Below, piece after piece: positions 39,071-42,862 of a stretch of DNA of 42,862 nucleotides. How positions within the stretch are numbered: the first letter of the stretch is position 1; each line of letters opens with the position of its first letter. The notes below the pieces were generated by a model. The model was not told the origin of the DNA. It did not search any database and worked only from the letters and a program-made list of their open reading frames with translations. Origin of the DNA: JAAFIP01 sp043728315 (GTDB lineage: Bacteria; Pseudomonadota; Gammaproteobacteria; Burkholderiales; Burkholderiaceae_C); assembly GCA_043728315.1 (NCBI GenBank), contig JAYTMT010000128.1, positions 1 to 42,862 on the forward strand. Reading direction: 5' to 3'. The translations under genes and the position numbers were made by a program.

Positions 39071-39529
39071 TCAATACGGGCAGGGCAGATCCAGCGCCCC
39101 CATCAACAAGATCTCCAGCGCTTCCATCTCCAGCGCTTCCATCTCCAGCGCATCACGGTCATTGGTTTCGTGGTCGTAGCCCTGCGCATGCAGAGCGCCG
39201 TGGATCAGCAGGTGGGCATAGTGGTGGTGCAGCGGCTTGCTTTGCTCGGCCGCCTCGCGCGCCACCACAGGGCCGCAGAGCACCAAGTCGGCGCAGACCA
39301 CGGGCTCGGTGGCGTAGTCAAAGGTGAGGATATTGGTGGCGTAGTCTTTGTGGCGAAACTGCTTATTCAAGGCGCGCGCTTCGTCTTCGCCCACAATCCG
39401 CACCGTGATCTCGGCCGCGCCTTGGCAGGCATGCGCCACCCAGCGCTTGACCAGCACGGCTGTGCAAGCTGCTTTATGCAGCGCGCGGCCGTCAAATGCG
39501 CCCCATTGCAGACTGATGTCGGTGGTCAT
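39071..39529 (-). CDS. ybeY: Endoribonuclease YbeY
   Basis: Single-strand endoribonuclease needed for 16S rRNA 3' maturation and ribosome quality control. The 152-residue product ends the conserved part with HLLIHGALHAQGYDH, the zinc-binding H3 motif (HGxLHxxGYDH). RIVGEDEARALNKQFRHKDYATNILTF (partly quoted) is the other family block. Near the C-terminus EALEMEALEMEALEI is a repeated unit from a 15-bp DNA tandem repeat. It follows phoH on the same strand, the usual order; here a dispersed-element copy lies in the 66-bp gap. Confidence 0.93.
   Translation of the reverse strand: MTTDISLQWGAFDGRALHKAACTAVLVKRWVAHACQGAAEITVRIVGEDEARALNKQFRHKDYATNILTFDYATEPVVCADLVLCGPVVAREAAEQSKPLHHHYAHLLIHGALHAQGYDHETNDRDALEMEALEMEALEILLMGALDLPCPY
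39111..39150. repeat. 15-bp tandem repeat at the ybeY 3' end
   Basis: ATCTCCAGCGCTTCC twice and the first ten bases a third time, perfect. It encodes the repeated ALEME in the tail of YbeY, after the catalytic motif, so the count can vary without harming the enzyme. Confidence 0.9.
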
Positions 39530-39548
39530 AGGTTTAGAAGGCAGTTAT

Positions 39549-39608
39549 ATGAAAAATTAGGTCAATGTCATCGTCATATGGTCAAAGTACGCTATTTATT
39601 TAGTAGTC
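39549..39608 (+). repeat. Dispersed 60-bp element, copy 10, between phoH and ybeY
   Basis: Forward copy: GAAAAATTAGGT head, core CAATGTCATCGTCATATGGTC, then AAAGTACGCTATTTATTTAG. Its right end includes the phoH stop codon (39596-39598), so the last PhoH residues may derive from it. Confidence 0.85.
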
Positions 39609-40570
39609 TTTCGTGCCAGCTTAGGCGCAGCGCCCGCCGCATCATAGGCATCCACAATCCGCGCTACCAGTGGGTGGCGCACCACGTCGGCGCTGGTGAA
39701 TCGGCTGATTGCTACGCCTTGCACGTTGCGCAGCACGCGCTCAGCGTCGATCAGGCCGCTGGGCTGCTCGGGGGGCAAATCGATTTGGCTGACATCACCC
39801 GTTACCACCGCTTTGCTGGCAAAACCGATGCGGGTGAGGAACATTTTCATTTGTTCGGGCGTGGTGTTTTGCGCCTCGTCTAGGATGATGAAGGCGTGAT
39901 TCAGCGTGCGCCCGCGCATGAAGGCTAGCGGCGCAATTTCTAGCTGCTGGCGCTCAAACGCTTTGACCACTTTGTCGTAGCCCATCAGGTCGTACAGCGC
40001 GTCGTACAGGGGGCGCAAATAGGGGTCGATTTTTTGCGTCAAATCGCCGGGCAAATAGCCCAAGCGTTCGCCTGCTTCCACCGCAGGCCGCGTGAGCACT
40101 ATGCGCTGCACGCTGCTGCGCTCCAGCGCGTCCACGGCGCTGGCCACGGCCAAATAGGTTTTGCCAGTGCCCGCAGGGCCTATGCCCAGCGTGATGTCGT
40201 GGGCGGCGATGTTGTCCAAATACTGGGCTTGGTTGGGGCTGCGCGCCTTCAAGTCGGCGCGGCTTTGCAATATGGAACTCGTCTCTTGGTCAGAGGCACG
40301 CCCCGTTTTGGCAAAGGCCGCGCTGCCTGAGATCATCAGTTGCAGTTGCATCAGCGGGATGGGCTTAGCAGCCATTTCATACATGGCTTGCAAGAGCGTG
40401 AGTGCGCGCTCGGCCTGCGCTTTGGGGCCATTGATTTTGAAAATTTCGTGGCGGTGGGCAATCTCCACCTTGCAGTCGGCCTCCACCATGCGCAGGTTTT
40501 CGTCCATGGGGCCACACAGGTGGCCTAGGCGGGTGTTGTTGGCGGGGGAAAAGCTGTGGCGCAGGATCAT
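39596..40570 (-). CDS. phoH: PhoH-like ATPase (YbeZ type)
   Basis: A PhoH/YbeZ-family P-loop ATPase, probably an RNA helicase-like partner of YbeY in rRNA processing. The 324-residue product has Walker A GPAGTGKTYLA (131-141), VLTRPAVEAGERLGYLPGD, AFIILDEAQNTTPEQMKMFLTR (partly the Walker B) and VVTGDVSQIDLP. The ATG at 40570 is preferred; a longer frame to 40717 runs back over the ruvA start. Its stop codon sits inside the edge of dispersed-element copy 10. It leads ybeY. Confidence 0.92.
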   Translation of the reverse strand: MILRHSFSPANNTRLGHLCGPMDENLRMVEADCKVEIAHRHEIFKINGPKAQAERALTLLQAMYEMAAKPIPLMQLQLMISGSAAFAKTGRASDQETSSILQSRADLKARSPNQAQYLDNIAAHDITLGIGPAGTGKTYLAVASAVDALERSSVQRIVLTRPAVEAGERLGYLPGDLTQKIDPYLRPLYDALYDLMGYDKVVKAFERQQLEIAPLAFMRGRTLNHAFIILDEAQNTTPEQMKMFLTRIGFASKAVVTGDVSQIDLPPEQPSGLIDAERVLRNVQGVAISRFTSADVVRHPLVARIVDAYDAAGAAPKLARKTTK

Positions 40571-40671
40571 GCGCCTATCATAGCCCTGTGCAGCGCAATA
40601 GCAGCTAGACCTGTGCGAAAATACAGCCTTGAGCGGACACCACAGGGCGTTTAACCTACGGAGAGCACAGC

Positions 40672-41244
40672 ATGATTGGCAGAATAGCAGGCGTTTTGAT
40701 TGAGAAAAACCCGCCACAGGTATTGGTGGACTGCCAAGGCGTGGGCTACGACGTGGACGTGCCGATGAGCACGTTTTATAACCTGCCCGCGCTGGGCGAC
40801 AAAGTAAGCTTGCTCACCCACCACGTGATTCGTGAGGACGCGAATATTCTCTACGGCTTTGCCACCCAACAAGAGCGCGCCACCTTCCGCCAGCTCATCA
40901 AAATATCGGGCGTGGGGCCCAAAATGGCGCTGGGCATCTTAAGCGGCATGAGTGTGGCGGAATTGAGCCAGACCATTACCCTGCAAGACGTGAACCGCTT
41001 AACTAAGCTCCCCGGCATAGGCAAAAAAACCGCTGAACGCTTGCTCTTGGAGCTCAAAGGCAAGCTGGGCGCAGACATTGGTGCAGGCGCATTGCCCGTA
41101 GACGACACGCAAATCGACATCTTGCAAGCCTTGGTAGCGCTAGGCTACAGCGACAAAGAAGCTGCGGCTGCGCTCAAGGCGCTGCCTAAAGATGTGGGTG
41201 TGAGCGAGGGCATTAAATTGGCGCTCAAGGCGTTGGCCAAATGA
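40672..41244 (+). CDS. ruvA: Holliday junction DNA helicase subunit RuvA
   Basis: Binds Holliday junctions and loads RuvB during recombination repair. The 190-residue product has the usual length and start MIGRIAGVLIEK, the two helix-hairpin-helix motifs (ISGVGPKMALGILS, LPGIGKKTAERLLLEL) and the C-terminal RuvB-binding domain (ALVALGYSDKEAAAAL). GGAG precedes the ATG. Divergent from phoH, and overlaps ruvB by 4 bp. Confidence 0.96.
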   Translation: MIGRIAGVLIEKNPPQVLVDCQGVGYDVDVPMSTFYNLPALGDKVSLLTHHVIREDANILYGFATQQERATFRQLIKISGVGPKMALGILSGMSVAELSQTITLQDVNRLTKLPGIGKKTAERLLLELKGKLGADIGAGALPVDDTQIDILQALVALGYSDKEAAAALKALPKDVGVSEGIKLALKALAK

Positions 41245-42302
41245 GTATACAAACCGACGATTTCGCCCCTGCAGCGCCGATTACGCGGGTGATTTCTGCT
41301 GCGCCTGACTCGCCGCGTGAGGAAGCGATTGAGCGGGCTCTGCGGCCTAAGCTCTTGGATGAGTATGTAGGGCAGGCCAAGGTGCGCGAGCAGCTGGAGA
41401 TATTCATTGGCGCGGCGCGGGGCAGGCAGGAGGCGCTAGACCATGTGCTGCTGTTTGGGCCGCCGGGATTGGGCAAAACGACACTCAGCCACATCATCGC
41501 GCATGAGCTGGGTGTGAACCTGCGGCAAACATCCGGGCCGGTGCTAGAAAAGCCCAAAGACTTGGCGGCGCTGCTGACGAATTTAGAAAAAAACGATGTC
41601 TTATTTATTGACGAGATTCACCGCTTGTCACCTGTTGTAGAAGAGATTTTGTACCCTGCGCTAGAAGACTACCAAATCGACATCATGATTGGCGAGGGGC
41701 CTGCTGCACGCTCTATCAAACTAGATTTGCAGCCCTTCACACTGGTGGGTGCCACCACCCGCGCAGGTATGTTGACCAACCCACTGCGTGACCGCTTTGG
41801 TATTGTGGCGCGGCTTGAGTTTTATACCGCTCAAGAGCTGGCGCGTATCGTCAAACGCAGCGCAGCACTGCTGAATGCGCCGATGGACGAAGAAGGTGGT
41901 TTTGAAATAGCCCGCCGCTCACGTGGCACACCGCGTATAGCCAACCGCCTGCTGCGCCGCGTGCGCGACTATGCAGACGTTAAAGGCAAGGGCATCATCA
42001 CTCTCGACATTGCTAACCTCGCACTCAAAATGCTGGATGTTGACCCGCAAGGCTTTGACATCATGGACCGCAAACTACTGGAATGCGTCATCCACCGTTT
42101 TGACGGCGGCCCCGTGGGGCTAGACAACATTGCCGCCAGCATTGGCGAGGAGCGCGACACGATTGAAGATGTGATCGAGCCGTTTTTGATTCAGCAAGGT
42201 TTTTTGCAGCGCACCCCGCGTGGGCGTATTGCTACGTTAGCGGCCTACAAACACTTGGGTGTCGTGCCGCCGAAAAACGGTGTGGATTTATTTGGCGTGT
42301 GA
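41241..42302 (+). CDS. ruvB: Holliday junction DNA helicase subunit RuvB
   Basis: AAA+ motor that drives branch migration with RuvA. The 353-residue product has RPKLLDEYVGQ, Walker A FGPPGLGKTTLSHIIA (72-87), Walker B VLFIDEIHRLSPVVEEILYP, sensor 1 LVGATTRAGMLTNPLRDRFG and the C-terminal winged helix ending RTPRGR. It overlaps ruvA by 4 bp (ATGA), which couples their translation. No SOS box is obvious before the pair. Confidence 0.96.
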   Translation: MSIQTDDFAPAAPITRVISAAPDSPREEAIERALRPKLLDEYVGQAKVREQLEIFIGAARGRQEALDHVLLFGPPGLGKTTLSHIIAHELGVNLRQTSGPVLEKPKDLAALLTNLEKNDVLFIDEIHRLSPVVEEILYPALEDYQIDIMIGEGPAARSIKLDLQPFTLVGATTRAGMLTNPLRDRFGIVARLEFYTAQELARIVKRSAALLNAPMDEEGGFEIARRSRGTPRIANRLLRRVRDYADVKGKGIITLDIANLALKMLDVDPQGFDIMDRKLLECVIHRFDGGPVGLDNIAASIGEERDTIEDVIEPFLIQQGFLQRTPRGRIATLAAYKHLGVVPPKNGVDLFGV

Positions 42303-42331
42303 CGCACTAACAAGCCCACAAGTTTGCGCCC

Positions 42332-42862
42332 ATGGCTAAGAGAAAAAAACTCTCTGACAAGCAGATGGAAGGTAGGCGCCGATACTACGAGCAAGCCTGG
42401 CACCACCGAAGCCCACCGTCTGAGCTTAAGCAAGCCAACACTACCCCTGGTGCGCTGCGAGTGATTCAGTCTTGCATGTTGGCCAGCTTGGTGTGCGCTA
42501 TGGTTTGGTACGCCGTTGCTGCCATAGTGCATGGCAGTGCGTCTATTTTTATCGTTGAAGGTTTTATGACCATCGATGGTTTGGCTGCTATCACCTATGG
42601 CATCAGTGTTTTGCTGCTGGCCGCTGGCTATGCTCTGCACGTGCACGAGCGCCACTGGCCCCGCTACAAGCCTGACCAATACCGCCAGCTGCGACGCACA
42701 GCCTATTGGACTGCTGCGGTGTTTTTATGTTTAGCCCTGCTGGTATTTTTAATAAGCTTTAAGGTCATGCCTGAACTACAACGTGCCCTTATCGCACCGC
42801 AAGCTAGCTGGCCGCTGTGGCCTACTGCGGCCAGCTGGCGTGTATTTTTATATTTCTCACAA
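42332..42862 (+). CDS. Membrane protein of unknown function, cut by window edge
   Basis: An open frame of 177 codons from an ATG at 42332 with no stop before the window ends. It begins with a basic segment (MAKRKKLSDKQMEGRRRYY) and has at least three hydrophobic stretches: about 46-66 (SCMLASLVCAMVWYAVAA), 86-102 (ITYGISVLLLAAGYALHV), and 129-147 (AVFLCLALLVFLISFKV). I do not recognise it. It starts 29 bp after ruvB on the same strand and may be co-transcribed. Confidence 0.7.
   Translation, partial: MAKRKKLSDKQMEGRRRYYEQAWHHRSPPSELKQANTTPGALRVIQSCMLASLVCAMVWYAVAAIVHGSASIFIVEGFMTIDGLAAITYGISVLLLAAGYALHVHERHWPRYKPDQYRQLRRTAYWTAAVFLCLALLVFLISFKVMPELQRALIAPQASWPLWPTAASWRVFLYFSQ

Noticed and set aside
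1..42862. CRISPR array, tRNA, rRNA, IS element or prophage genes
   Set aside because: No regularly spaced repeats, no cloverleaf-like or rRNA sequence and no transposase, integrase or phage protein was recognised; short tRNAs could still be missed by eye.

Overview
The window looks like chromosome from a betaproteobacterium of the Comamonadaceae. The Dcd, ArgH, PcaF, TyrS, CCA, YbeY, PhoH and RuvAB proteins all have the expected lengths and motifs, and several neighbourhoods fit that family as I remember it (argH beside a LytS/LytTR pair; tyrS, M23 peptidase and anmK together; 5-FCL, slt, epimerase, GST and cca in a row). No rRNA, tRNA, CRISPR array, IS element or phage gene was seen. The two ends of the window cut through genes: an argD-like aminotransferase on the left and an unidentified membrane protein on the right.

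Region 1 (1 to about 7.95 kb) is very GC-rich and codes mostly with GCC, GGC, CTG and CAG. It holds the argD-like gene, rlmJ, a panE-like reductase, dcd, a ypfJ-like zinc protease, a lactate-dehydrogenase-like flavoprotein, a thioredoxin-fold lipoprotein and most of argH. Composition changes inside argH (about 7.88 to 8.05 kb). From there to the end (region 2) the DNA is less GC-rich, uses more TTG, GCT, CAA and AAA codons, and carries a dispersed repeat family that I do not find in region 1. The change point is either a recombination boundary or an assembly join.

Region 2 begins with a LytS/LytTR two-component pair, pdxH, and a four-gene molybdenum hydroxylase cluster (2Fe-2S subunit, Tat-exported molybdenum subunit, XdhC-type cofactor chaperone, MocA-type cytidylyltransferase). 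It continues with an Atm1-type ABC exporter, an acyl-CoA thioesterase, a TSUP permease, a PcaF-type thiolase, a DUF1841 protein, a DUF4143 ATPase bracketed by matching palindromes, dtd, tyrS, an M23 endopeptidase and anmK. A roughly 440-bp gene-free stretch (25712-26152) holds a large foldback. After it come a GNAT enzyme, a TetR regulator, a TfoX-domain protein overlapping a DUF2917 protein, a LysR regulator, a secreted zincin-like protein, 5-FCL, slt, an epimerase, a GST, a type II restriction-modification pair that appears inserted, cca, ybeY, phoH and ruvAB.

The most interesting signal is a dispersed element of about 60 bp with at least ten copies between 9.75 and 39.61 kb. Its core is three GTCA tetramers around a CATATG-like centre. 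Six or seven copies lie inside protein-coding genes and keep the frame open, so the element adds or replaces peptide in a response regulator, a MocA homologue, AnmK, 5-FCL, CCA (twice) and the end of a TfoX-domain protein. Other non-gene structures are the 35-bp palindromes around the ATPase, the 200-bp foldback, a 23-bp perfect inverted repeat at the start of the zincin gene, and a 16-bp perfect inverted repeat over the promoter of the restriction-modification operon.
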